From Streptomyces sp. KMM 9044 (GTDB lineage: Bacteria > Actinomycetota > Actinomycetes > Streptomycetales > Streptomycetaceae), in the NCBI RefSeq assembly GCF_024701375.2, contig NZ_CP113910.1:3720001-3784000 (forward strand): a stretch of 64,000 nt of DNA, read 5' to 3'. This document shows positions 15,957 to 24,492 of this stretch, piece after piece. The position numbers were made by a program, and so were the translations under genes. Under the pieces are notes generated by a model that was given only the letters and a program-made list of their open reading frames with translations, did not search any database and had not been told where the DNA came from. The first letter of the stretch is position 1. Every line of letters starts with the position of its first letter.

Positions 15957-17456
15957 TCAGAGTGAACCACCTGTGGCGCCGGCCTTGCCCCACTCGGCCC
16001 GCGGACCGTCGGAGTGCGCGGTGTCCCGAGCGGGCCGAGCAGCGGGGCCGAGCACGAAGGCGTCCTCCGCTCCGTCCAGCACCCCGCCCGAGGGGTCGTC
16101 GTCACCGGACTGCCGCACCGGGTCCCGCTCCGGCATCAGGATGTCGCGCACGATCATGACGCACAGATAGAGCGTCCCGAGCAGATGCAGGACGATGGTC
16201 CAGTGGTAGCCGTCGGCGGGCAGTCCCTTGTGTGCGTCTCCACTGGTCGTGTAGGCGAGGTACATCCAGATGCCGAGGAAGTAGGCCACCTCGCAGGCCT
16301 GCCAGATCAGGAAGTCCCGCCACTTCGGCCGGGCCAGGGCGGCCAGGGGCACCAGCCACAGGACGTACTGGGGCGAGTAGACCTTGTTGGTGAGGATGAA
16401 CGCCGCGACGATCAGGAAGGCGAGCTGCGCGAAGCGCGGTCGGCGGGGGCCCGCGAGAGCCAGCGCCGCGACACCCACACAGCACAGCAGCATCAGCAGT
16501 GTGGCAAGGGTGTTGACGGTCTCGGTGCTGAGCGGGTCGGACGAGTTCTGGGCGATGATCAGCCAGAAGGACCCGAAGTCGACGCCCCGCTCCTGGCTGA
16601 AGATGTAGAACTTCGACCAGCCGTCAAAGGCGAAGAACATCACCGGCCCGTTCACCACGGCCCAGGCGACGACGGCACCGCCCAGGGCCTTCCCGAACTC
16701 CCGCCAGCGTCCCGCACGCCAGCACAGGACCAGCAGCGGCCCCAGGAGGAGCATGGGGTAGAGCTTGGCGGCCGTGGCCAGGCCCAGGAGGACTCCGAAG
16801 GCGAGAGACCGGCTACGCGACCACATGAGCATCGCGGCGGCCGTCAGTGCGACCGCCAGCAGGTCCCAGTTGATCGTCGCGGTCAGGACGAAGGCAGGCG
16901 CCAGGGCGACCAGCAGACCGTCCCAGGGTCGCCGGGCGTGTGTGCGGGTCACACAGACGGCGATGATCGCCGCGCACACCATGAGCATCCCTGCGTTGAC
17001 CATCCAGTACCACTGCTCCTGGTCCTGGATGCTCCCGCTGCCGGGTGTGAGCCAGGACGCGACCTCCATGAACACACCGGTCAGCACCGGGTATTCGAGG
17101 TACTGCATGTCGCCGGGAAGCTGATCGAAGTACGGGACGAGGCCGTCGGCGAAGCCCCGCCCCTGGTAGAGGTGCGGGATGTCCGAGTAGCACGCGTGGG
17201 TGTACTGGGAGCCGGCGCCGAAGAACCACGCGCCGTTGTAGCAGGGCGCTTTCTGGACCAGGCCGAGGGTGAACATACCGATCGCCACAAGCGCGATCAC
17301 CCGGACCGGGGTCCACCAGGACGCCCCCAGCAGGGCACGCCTCCCGAGCGGACCGCCGATCAGCTCACTGCCGGCCTTGGCGACCTTGTCCTCCCGGGTC
17401 GGTTCCACCAGTTCCGGCTCGTGGGCGCTCGCTTGCATCGATTCTCCACTGGGCAT
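15957..17456 (-). CDS. GT87-type (DUF2029) membrane mannosyltransferase
   Basis: About 499 residues with some eleven transmembrane segments. It starts with a short charged cytoplasmic tail (EPTREDKVAKAGSELIGG) and has the DUF2029/GT87 features: an extracytoplasmic loop with the DLPHLYQGRGFADGLVPYFDQ region after the first TM helix, EYPVLTGVFMEV, then the helical core with KLYPMLLLGPLLVLCWRAGRW and NKVYSPQYVLWLVP. Such enzymes use polyprenyl-phosphate-mannose outside the membrane. The start is uncertain: ATG at 17465, 17456 or 17438, the last with GGAG upstream. The C-terminal tail is hydrophilic. Confidence 0.85.
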   Translation of the reverse strand: MPSGESMQASAHEPELVEPTREDKVAKAGSELIGGPLGRRALLGASWWTPVRVIALVAIGMFTLGLVQKAPCYNGAWFFGAGSQYTHACYSDIPHLYQGRGFADGLVPYFDQLPGDMQYLEYPVLTGVFMEVASWLTPGSGSIQDQEQWYWMVNAGMLMVCAAIIAVCVTRTHARRPWDGLLVALAPAFVLTATINWDLLAVALTAAAMLMWSRSRSLAFGVLLGLATAAKLYPMLLLGPLLVLCWRAGRWREFGKALGGAVVAWAVVNGPVMFFAFDGWSKFYIFSQERGVDFGSFWLIIAQNSSDPLSTETVNTLATLLMLLCCVGVAALALAGPRRPRFAQLAFLIVAAFILTNKVYSPQYVLWLVPLAALARPKWRDFLIWQACEVAYFLGIWMYLAYTTSGDAHKGLPADGYHWTIVLHLLGTLYLCVMIVRDILMPERDPVRQSGDDDPSGGVLDGAEDAFVLGPAARPARDTAHSDGPRAEWGKAGATGGSL

Positions 17457-17527
17457 ACCGCACATCCTGCCGTACGTGCCGGGGCCAATGCCGAGGGCCG
17501 CCGTACCCGAGAGGTACGGCGGCCCGC

Positions 17528-17541
17528 GTTTCACGTGAAAC
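17528..17541. promoter_or_regulatory. parS centromere site (perfect)
   Basis: Exact GTTTCACGTGAAAC upstream of the GT87 gene and 24 bp past the end of the penicillin-binding-protein gene, in a tandem minus-strand junction. Confidence 0.92.
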
Positions 17542-17564
17542 ACCTAATTCGGTTGAAAAGACGC

Positions 17565-20240
17565 CTAACCGGCCGGTCCTCCGAGAAGGCTGCCGTTACC
17601 GTTGCCGTTGCCTCGGCTGTCGTCTTCCTCCTCCGATTCCGAAGCCGTCGGTGAGCTGGTTGCCCCACCGTCCGTCCCGCCGGCGTCCGCGCCACCCGAC
17701 CCGGTACCACCTGTGTCTTCTCCCTCCTCCTCGCAGTTGAAGTCGAAGGGGCGACAGGTATCGGTCTCGGTCGGAGTGGGGTCGCTGGGCTCAGGCTCCG
17801 ACTCCGAGGTGGTAGGAGACGCCGACGGAGTCTCCTCCTCGGTCTCGGTGGGCGAGGGAGTGGCGGTCGGCGACGGAGTGTCGTTGACGATCTCGCCGAT
17901 GGGTTCCGGCGTCGGGAAGGGCTCCGGCTTCTGGCCCTTCAGCGCGTCCTCCATGTAGTCCGCCCAGATCTCGGACGGGAACGAGGCACCATGGATACTT
18001 TCCTGGTCACCTGTTCCGTACATCTCCAGGAACTGGCGGTTCTTGATGGTCTCGTCATCGGGGTACCGGAACATGCTGATCGCGGTGGACAGCTGCGGGG
18101 TGTAGCCGACGAACCAGGCAGACTTGTTGCCGTCCGTGGTACCTGTCTTTCCGGCCACCTCGCGCCCTTCCAACTGGGCGTTGGTGCCGGTTCCCTCCTC
18201 GACGACGGTCTTCAGAACGTCCGTGACGTTGTCGGCGACCAGGGCGGTGAACGCCTGCTCGGTCTGGGTCTTGTGCGTGTAGACCGTGCCGTCCTTGCTC
18301 GTCACCTTCTTGACGGAGAACGGATCGCGCTGCTCGCCACTGGCCGCGAAGGTGGCGTACGAACCCGCCATGCGGATCGCACTGGGGTTTGAGGTGCCGA
18401 GGGAGAAGGACGGGTAGTTCGTCCCGGCGAGGCTGCTCTCCAGAAGTCCGGAGTCCACCGCGGAGGCCTTCACCTTGTCGAGGCCGACATCCACGCCGAG
18501 CTGGACGAAGGAGGAGTTCACCGACTCCCTCATCGCCTCACGAAGATCGATCTTGTAGTCGGGAGCGGTGCCGTAGGTCTCGTCGCCGTCGTTGACCTGC
18601 TCCCACTGCTCGCCCTTCTCGTTCTGCCAGACCGAACCGTCGTATTCCTTGATCTTGAGCTTGTTCTTACCGCTGTACAGGCTCTTCTCGGAAACCTGCG
18701 TACGCTCGTCCTGGGCCTGTACCGGGTCTCCGTCGGGGTCCCGGACGCCCCACTTCATGGCAGCCGCCAGCACGTACGGCTTGAACGTCGAGCCCACCTG
18801 GGCACCGGTCGAGTCGGCGTTGTTGGTGAAGTGCTTGGTCGCGTCGGTACCGCCGTAGATGGCCTCGATCGCACCGGTCGCCGGGTTCACCGAAGCCCCG
18901 CCGAACTGGACGTGGGTGTCCTCCGGGCGTTCCTCGGGCTTGATGTTCTCCTTGTAGACCTTCTGGACCGCCTTCTCGAGCTCCTCGACCTTCTTCCTGT
19001 CGAAGGTCGTGTGGATCGAGTAGCCGCCCTGTTCCAGCTGGTTGGCGGTGATCCCGGTTTCCTCGCTGTTGTTGACGATGTACGCCTTGGCGAGGTCCAC
19101 GAGGTAACCGATCTGCCCGCTCAGCGCGGTGTTCGACCGGGGGTTCTGCACCTTGGGCAGCTTGGTGTGCTTGGCCCTGGTCGTGGGATCCAGATGCCCG
19201 TACTCGACCATCTTGTCCAGCGTGTCCTGCATCTGGGTCAGGGCACGCTTCTTGTTGGCCTCGGGGGTGGCGCCGACCGGGTCGATGGAGGTCGAGCCAG
19301 CCGGATCGTAGTAGGTGGCGCCCTTGAGGACCGACGACAGGAAGGCGCACTCGCCCTCGTTGAGCTCGAGTGCGTCCTTGTCGAAGTACGCGCGGGCGGC
19401 GGCCTGGATCCCGTAGGCGCCACGGCCGTAGTACGCCGAGTTCAGGTAACCCTCGAGGATGTCGTCCTTGTCCTCGGTGGCACCCACCTTGACCGAGACG
19501 AAGATCTCTTTGAACTTGCGGGTGAACGTCTGCGACTGGTCGTCCAGCATGGCGTTCTTCACGTACTGCTGGGTGATCGTGGATCCACCCTGCGTGTCGC
19601 CGCCCCTGGCCATGTTGAACACGGCGCGGGCGATACCCCGGGGATCGATGCCGCTGTCGTCGTAGAAGGTCTTGTTCTCCTGAGAGATGACCGCGTACTG
19701 CATCGCCTTGGGGATCTGCTCGAGATTGACGATCTGGCGGTTGCGCTCACCACCCGTGGCGACCATCTGCTTGCCGTCGGACCAGTAGTAGACGTTGTTC
19801 TGCGCCGTGGCGGTCTCGGCGACGACGGGCACGCTCACCAGCGCGTACCCGATCCCCGCGGCGGCCACCGTGCTGCCGAAGAACGCGATGCACAGCCCGG
19901 CGACGAACTTCCAGGACGGCATCCAGCGACGCCAGCCGTACTTGTCGTGGCGCGGATAATCGATGATCCGCTTCTTGCCGGTAGGCGCAGCACGGACCCG
20001 GCCAGGGCCGGTGGAGCCTGCCCGGCGGCCCCCGCCTCTCTGTGCCGCGCGTCGTGCTTCGGCGCGGCTTCCATAGGTGTGGCCCTCACCACCCGAGTCC
20101 GACCCATAGGAATCGGACGGAGACCCGGTGGCGCCTCGCGGTGCCGCGCGGCGGCCGGAGGACGAGCCGGACTGGCCGCGTCGGGCCGCGGCACGTCCGC
20201 CTCCCTGCGGCTGCGGCGGTTTGCGACGGTGCTCGCTCAT
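17565..20240 (-). CDS. Bifunctional class A penicillin-binding protein
   Basis: 891 residues. A Ser/Arg/Gly-rich cytoplasmic leader of about 95 residues precedes one TM helix (FVAGLCIAFFGSTVAAAGIGYAL). The GT51 glycosyltransferase shows AVISQENKTFYDDSGID and GGSTITQQYVKN, with LEGYLNSAYYGRGAYGIQAA. The transpeptidase has STFKPY (SxxK, about 480), SVN in ESVNSSF and KTGTT. The C-terminal 140 residues are a Pro/Thr/Ser/Glu repeat tail ending in glycine-rich sequence. It polymerises and crosslinks peptidoglycan outside the membrane. ATG at 20240 chosen for GAGGAG nine bases upstream. Confidence 0.95.
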   Translation of the reverse strand: MSEHRRKPPQPQGGGRAAARRGQSGSSSGRRAAPRGATGSPSDSYGSDSGGEGHTYGSRAEARRAAQRGGGRRAGSTGPGRVRAAPTGKKRIIDYPRHDKYGWRRWMPSWKFVAGLCIAFFGSTVAAAGIGYALVSVPVVAETATAQNNVYYWSDGKQMVATGGERNRQIVNLEQIPKAMQYAVISQENKTFYDDSGIDPRGIARAVFNMARGGDTQGGSTITQQYVKNAMLDDQSQTFTRKFKEIFVSVKVGATEDKDDILEGYLNSAYYGRGAYGIQAAARAYFDKDALELNEGECAFLSSVLKGATYYDPAGSTSIDPVGATPEANKKRALTQMQDTLDKMVEYGHLDPTTRAKHTKLPKVQNPRSNTALSGQIGYLVDLAKAYIVNNSEETGITANQLEQGGYSIHTTFDRKKVEELEKAVQKVYKENIKPEERPEDTHVQFGGASVNPATGAIEAIYGGTDATKHFTNNADSTGAQVGSTFKPYVLAAAMKWGVRDPDGDPVQAQDERTQVSEKSLYSGKNKLKIKEYDGSVWQNEKGEQWEQVNDGDETYGTAPDYKIDLREAMRESVNSSFVQLGVDVGLDKVKASAVDSGLLESSLAGTNYPSFSLGTSNPSAIRMAGSYATFAASGEQRDPFSVKKVTSKDGTVYTHKTQTEQAFTALVADNVTDVLKTVVEEGTGTNAQLEGREVAGKTGTTDGNKSAWFVGYTPQLSTAISMFRYPDDETIKNRQFLEMYGTGDQESIHGASFPSEIWADYMEDALKGQKPEPFPTPEPIGEIVNDTPSPTATPSPTETEEETPSASPTTSESEPEPSDPTPTETDTCRPFDFNCEEEGEDTGGTGSGGADAGGTDGGATSSPTASESEEEDDSRGNGNGNGSLLGGPAG

Positions 20241-20541
20241 CGAACGACTACTCCTCGGGCAGGCGCATCTCGCGCGCCTGGAAACGGCAGCTGGTTTCCG
20301 GTCCCCCCGAAGTACGGATGCGGTGGGTTCCGCATTCATCCCGTACTGCACCAGGGACGGGGACGCCCCCGGGCGTCACTTGGTTCCCGGTGTTGCGCAT
20401 GGCGCACAGACTACGCACCGCCAAAACCCGCCGAGCACAGAAGTTCATCTCAAATCAGGCAACTTGCTCGCATTGAATCGATGATGTGATCCCGTTCACC
20501 ACACCCCCTCTTGTCCCAGCCGAAACGCCGTTCTATCGTCA

Positions 20542-20564
20542 TGATGTATCGAGTCGATACATCA
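20542..20564. promoter_or_regulatory. PadR-type operator palindrome
   Basis: Perfect 23-bp palindrome with 11-bp arms around a central G; the core is ATGTATCGA-G-TCGATACAT. PadR regulators bind ATGT-N8-10-ACAT palindromes, and this one lies 71 bp upstream of a PadR-like gene, so autoregulation is the natural reading. The rest of the 394-bp gap back to the penicillin-binding-protein gene shows no other gene. Confidence 0.75.
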
Positions 20565-20634
20565 GCTCGGCATAAGGGTGGCGATGAGCCACACAAGGCC
20601 GTCACCGCACGACCGCGGCAGAGAGGAGGCGACG

Positions 20635-21318
20635 ATGGGCCGGCGTTCCGGGATCCTCGAGTTCGCCGTACTCGGCCTGCTCCGCGAGTCTCCGATGCAC
20701 GGCTACGAGCTGCGCAAACGACTCAACACATCACTGGGTGTGTTCCGTGCCTTCAGCTACGGGACGCTCTACCCCTGCCTCAAGACGCTGGTCACCAACG
20801 GCTGGTTGATCGAGGAGCCGGGGAACACTACCGAGGACGCCCTCGCCGCTCCTCTCACGGGCCGCCGCGCCAAGATCGTCTACAGGTTGACGGCCGACGG
20901 CAAGGAGCATTTCGAACAGCTGCTCTCCCAGACGGGCCCCGACGCGTACGAGGACGAGACCTTCGCCGCGCGGTTCGCCTTCTTCGGACAGACTTCACGC
21001 GACGTGCGCATGCGTGTACTGGAAGGCCGCCGCAGCCGGCTGGAGGAGCGCCTGGAGAAAATGCGTGCCTCACTGGCGCGCACCCGGGAGCGTCTGGACG
21101 ACTACACGCTTGAGCTCCAGCGCCACGGAATGGAGTCCGTGGAGCGGGAAGTGCGCTGGCTGAACGAGCTCATCGAGAGCGAGCGGGCCGGGCGGGACCT
21201 GAAGGGCCCTGCCTCAGGGGCGCCCCCTCGACAGGACACCACATCTGGAGCGTCGGGCGACCTGCCCCGGTCCGGGGACACACCCCGGACCGGTTCGCCC
21301 GACGACACCGCCACGTGA
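20635..21318 (+). CDS. PadR family transcriptional regulator
   Basis: 227 residues. The winged helix occupies residues of about 5-95 (ILEFAVLGLLRESPMHGYELRKRLNTS, FSYGTLYPCLKTLVTNGWL, RAKIVYRLTADGKEHF), the PadR signature. A long C-terminal dimerisation helix follows (RRSRLEERLEKMRASLARTRERLDDYTLELQRHGMESVEREVRWL), then a disordered tail. The start has GAGGAGG upstream. The inositol-phosphate synthase gene follows 43 bp later on the same strand, so this repressor may control ino1 and itself through the upstream palindrome. Confidence 0.93.
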   Translation: MGRRSGILEFAVLGLLRESPMHGYELRKRLNTSLGVFRAFSYGTLYPCLKTLVTNGWLIEEPGNTTEDALAAPLTGRRAKIVYRLTADGKEHFEQLLSQTGPDAYEDETFAARFAFFGQTSRDVRMRVLEGRRSRLEERLEKMRASLARTRERLDDYTLELQRHGMESVEREVRWLNELIESERAGRDLKGPASGAPPRQDTTSGASGDLPRSGDTPRTGSPDDTAT

Positions 21319-21361
21319 GTCCCATTCAGGGCCTCACTCGTACACATAGGGAGCAACCGGA

Positions 21362-22444
21362 ATGGGTTCGGTTCGCGTAGCCGTCGTCGGCGTGGGCAAC
21401 TGCGCCGCGTCACTGGTACAGGGCGTCGAGTACTACAAGGATGCCGACGAGGCGTCCAAGGTGCCGGGCCTGATGCACGTCCGGTTCGGCGACTACCACG
21501 TCAGCGACGTCGAGTTCGTCGCCGCTTTCGACGTGGACGCCAAGAAGGTCGGTCTCGACCTCGCTGACGCCATCGGCGCCTCCGAGAACAACACCATCAA
21601 GATCTGCGACGTCCCCAGCACCGGTGTGACGGTCCAGCGCGGCCACACCCTCGACGGCCTCGGAAAGTACTACCAGGCCACCATCGAGGAGTCGGCCGAG
21701 GAGCCGGTCGACGTCGTCCAGGTCCTCAAGGACAAGCAGGTCGACGTCCTGGTCTGCTATCTGCCCGTCGGTTCCGAGGACGCGGCGAAGTTCTACGCCC
21801 AGTGCGCCATCGACGCCAAGGTCGCCTTCGTCAACGCCCTCCCGGTGTTCATCGCCGGCACCAAGGAGTGGGCGGACAAGTTCGCCGAGGCCGGTGTGCC
21901 GATCGTCGGTGACGACATCAAGTCCCAGGTCGGTGCCACCATCACGCACCGTGTCATGGCGAAGCTTTTCGAGGACCGCGGTGTCGTCCTGGACCGCACG
22001 ATGCAGCTGAACGTCGGCGGCAACATGGACTTCAAGAACATGCTCGAGCGGGAGCGTCTGGAGTCCAAGAAGATCTCCAAGACGCAGGCCGTCACCTCCC
22101 AGATCCCCGACCGGGACCTCGGCGAGAGGAACGTCCACATCGGCCCGTCCGACTACGTTCCGTGGCTGGACGACCGCAAGTGGGCCTACGTGCGCCTCGA
22201 GGGCCGCGCGTTCGGTGACGTTCCGCTGAGCCTGGAGTACAAGCTCGAGGTCTGGGACTCCCCGAACTCCGCCGGCGTCATCATCGACGCCCTGCGTGCC
22301 GCGAAGATCGCCAAGGACCGCGGCATCGGCGGCCCCATCCTGTCGGCCTCCTCGTACTTCATGAAGTCCCCTCCGGTGCAGTACTTCGACGACGAGGCTC
22401 GTCTGAACGTCGAGAAGTTCATCCAGGGCGAGGTCGAACGCTAG
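21362..22444 (+). CDS. ino1: Inositol-3-phosphate synthase
   Basis: 360 residues, full length for the bacterial enzyme. The NAD-binding N-terminus is [22 protein letters not shown], and conserved active-site stretches include [59 protein letters not shown] and [23 protein letters not shown]. It converts glucose-6-phosphate to inositol-1-phosphate (the D-1/L-3 isomer), the first step to phosphatidylinositol, PI-mannosides and mycothiol in actinomycetes. It lies directly behind the PadR gene, likely in one transcript, and ends before a strong hairpin. Confidence 0.97.
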   Translation: MGSVRVAVVGVGNCAASLVQGVEYYKDADEASKVPGLMHVRFGDYHVSDVEFVAAFDVDAKKVGLDLADAIGASENNTIKICDVPSTGVTVQRGHTLDGLGKYYQATIEESAEEPVDVVQVLKDKQVDVLVCYLPVGSEDAAKFYAQCAIDAKVAFVNALPVFIAGTKEWADKFAEAGVPIVGDDIKSQVGATITHRVMAKLFEDRGVVLDRTMQLNVGGNMDFKNMLERERLESKKISKTQAVTSQIPDRDLGERNVHIGPSDYVPWLDDRKWAYVRLEGRAFGDVPLSLEYKLEVWDSPNSAGVIIDALRAAKIAKDRGIGGPILSASSYFMKSPPVQYFDDEARLNVEKFIQGEVER

Positions 22445-22490
22445 GACCCCGCTCCTTCGGGTGAGGACCTTGCCTCCCCTGCGGGTGATC

Positions 22491-22523
22491 GAGGGTCCCC
22501 GGACGCATGTCCCGGGGACCCTC
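22491..22523. terminator. Terminator after ino1
   Basis: Twelve-base perfect stem, GAGGGTCCCCGG at 22491-22502 with its complement at 22512-22523. It lies just before the start of the next gene. Confidence 0.8.
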
Positions 22524-22545
22524 TCCGTATGTGAGGCTGTGCCCC

Positions 22546-23808
22546 ATGGCCGTCGTCCGTGACCTGCGCGTCCTGCTGCGTTTCCAGGGCTTCAGGCGCC
22601 TGCTCGCCGTCCGACTGCTCTCCCAGGGCGCCGACGGCGTCTTTCAGGTCGCACTCGCCTCCTACGTGGTCTTCTCACCGGAGAAGCAGACGTCGGCCGC
22701 GGCGATCGCCTCCGCGATGGCGGTCCTGCTGCTTCCCTACTCCCTGGTCGGCCCTTTCGCCGGGGCACTGCTCGACCTCTGGCGCCGCCGCCAGGTCTTC
22801 CTGTACGGCAACCTGCTGCGCGCACTGATGGCCTCGGTGACCGCTGTCCTGATTCTCGGCCAGGTCCCGGACCGGCTGCTCTTCGCCTCCGCCCTGTGCG
22901 TAACAGCTGTCAACCGCTTCGTCCTCGCCGGCCTCTCCGCCGCGCTGCCGCGCGTGGTGGACTCCGAGCGGCTGGTCATCGCCAATTCCCTCTCCCCGAC
23001 CGCCGGAACGCTCGCCGCGACCGCGGGCGGCGGACTCGCCTTCCTCGTACGCCTGGCCGTCTCCGAATCGGACGCGGCCGTGGTACTCGTGGGCTCGGCG
23101 CTGTACCTGTGTGCGGCTCTGGCATCGCTGCGCATGGGAAAGGAACTGTTGGGCCCCGAACGGGCGCTGGTGCAGACGCGGCTGACCGCGGCGCTCACCG
23201 GCACCGCTCGCGATCTGCTGGCAGGTCTGCGCCATCTGGCGGCGCCCTCGCGCAGGGAGGCCGCCTGGGCGCTTACCGCGATGTCTCTGATGAGGTTCTG
23301 CTACGGCGCCATGCTCGTCATGCTGCTGATGCTGTGCCGGCACGCCCTGACCGACACGACGGAGGGGGGACTCGCCTTGCTGGGCCTGGCATTGGGCGTG
23401 TCCGGCGCCGGTTTCTTCGTCGCGGCCGTCGTGACCCCCTGGGCCGCGGGACGGTTCGGGCCGGGCCGCTGGATCATGCTGTGTTCGGCGGCTGCCGCAG
23501 TCCTGGAACCCGCGCTCGGTCTGCCCTTCGCCAGTGGCCCCCTGCTGCTCGGGGCATTCGTTCTTGGCCTGACCACCCAGGGCGCGAAGATCGCCACGGA
23601 CACCATCGTTCAGTCCTCCGTCGACGACGCCTTCCGTGGCCGGATCTTCTCTCTCTACGACGTCCTGTTCAACGTGGCCTTCGTCGGTGCCGCCGCCGTG
23701 GCCGCCCTGATGCTGCCACCGGACGGTCGATCGGTCCCCCTGGTGGTGACAATCGCCGTTATCTACGGGGCAGTAGCTATGACTATCGGCCGTTTTGAGC
23801 GTCAGTAA
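22546..23808 (+). CDS. Major facilitator superfamily transporter
   Basis: About 420 residues with twelve predicted membrane helices. The start reads LRVLLRFQGFRRLLAVRLLSQGADGVFQVALASYVVF, and loop 2-3 has the MFS-type GPFAGALLDLWRRRQVFLYGNLLRA. A second signature, IVQSSVDDAFRGRIFSLYDVLFN, resembles MFS_3/Enterobactin-exporter-like members. The substrate is unknown. The ATG at 22546 has GAGG nine bases upstream; an ATG at 22507 would fall inside the ino1 terminator. Confidence 0.85.
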   Translation: MAVVRDLRVLLRFQGFRRLLAVRLLSQGADGVFQVALASYVVFSPEKQTSAAAIASAMAVLLLPYSLVGPFAGALLDLWRRRQVFLYGNLLRALMASVTAVLILGQVPDRLLFASALCVTAVNRFVLAGLSAALPRVVDSERLVIANSLSPTAGTLAATAGGGLAFLVRLAVSESDAAVVLVGSALYLCAALASLRMGKELLGPERALVQTRLTAALTGTARDLLAGLRHLAAPSRREAAWALTAMSLMRFCYGAMLVMLLMLCRHALTDTTEGGLALLGLALGVSGAGFFVAAVVTPWAAGRFGPGRWIMLCSAAAAVLEPALGLPFASGPLLLGAFVLGLTTQGAKIATDTIVQSSVDDAFRGRIFSLYDVLFNVAFVGAAAVAALMLPPDGRSVPLVVTIAVIYGAVAMTIGRFERQ

Positions 23809-23935
23809 GTGTCACATCAATGCCACAGAGTCCTCTGATCGTGTGGCGCTGTCAGTGGTGCCCGGTAACTTACATACGTCTTATCAGCGAGCCATTCACG
23901 CCACACGATCGCGTTCCAGGGGGACCTCCAAGTAG

Positions 23936-24394
23936 CCGCCCCGCCACCTCGGGGCAACCCGTTCACCCAGGGTCAGCCGGGCTTTCCCCAGCAGGCCGGT
24001 CAGCCTGGTTTCCCCCGCAGGGCGCCCCGTACCGCCGGAGCAGCCACGCCGCAAGATCGGCTTCAAGACGATCAAGAACATCGTCATCGTCGCGGTGGTC
24101 GCCGCTGTGGCCATCGGCGGTTTCCTCGCCAGCCGGGACGACGCCCACACCGCGGCAGTCGGCGACTGCATGCACCGCGACAGCACCAGTGACGACAATC
24201 CCGACCTCGAGGTCGTCGACTGCAGTTCCTCGGACGCCCAGTACGAGGTGCTGGCCAAGATCGACGGCTCATTCCTCTCCGGCACTCCGGCATCCAGCAA
24301 GTGCGAGGCCGAGGCCAAGAACTTCCAGTACATGTACACCCAGAGCGATGACGGCACTGACTTCCTGCTCTGTCTGAAGGACCACAAGAAGTAA
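23936..24394 (+). pseudogene. LppU-like membrane protein gene with apparent frameshifts
   Basis: The conserved C-terminal part reads cleanly from 24062 to 24394: a basic anchor (RRKIGFKTIKN), a TM helix (IVIVAVVAAVAIGGFLASRDD), then a small domain with two Cys pairs (VGDCMHRDS, EVVDCSSS, SKCEAEA, LLCLKDHKK), like the LppU/SCO3897-type proteins of Streptomyces. The expected proline/glutamine-rich N-terminus is also present (PPPRGNPFTQGQPGFPQQ) but in a different frame, and the short PPQGAPY that should join them is in the third frame. No start codon exists upstream in the C-terminal frame except a GTG inside the TM helix. Two missing bases in C-runs (about 24011-24016 and 24031-24033) would repair it. 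Real decay or sequence error. Confidence 0.7.
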
Positions 24395-24404
24395 GGCGAC
24401 ACAC

Positions 24405-24436
24405 GGGGGCGGTGTTTCACGCGAAACACCGCCCCC
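24405..24436. terminator. Terminator hairpin containing a parS-like site
   Basis: Perfect 14-bp stem 24405-24418 / 24423-24436 around ACGC. Its centre, GTTTCACGCGAAAC at 24414-24427, is parS with one mismatch. It lies 10 bp after the LppU-like stop and before the convergent cca gene. Confidence 0.7.
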
Positions 24437-24448
24437 CCATACATCCCG

Positions 24449-24484
24449 AACGGGGTCATGTTTCACGTGAAACATGACCCCGTT
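24449..24484. promoter_or_regulatory. Perfect parS inside a 36-bp perfect palindrome
   Basis: GTTTCACGTGAAAC at 24460-24473 is the core of an uninterrupted 36-bp palindrome (24449-24484) that ends nine bases from the cca stop codon. It can act as ParB site and, once transcribed, as a hairpin terminator for cca. Only 12 bp separate it from the neighbouring parS-like hairpin. Confidence 0.85.
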
Positions 24485-24492
24485 TCGCGTTC

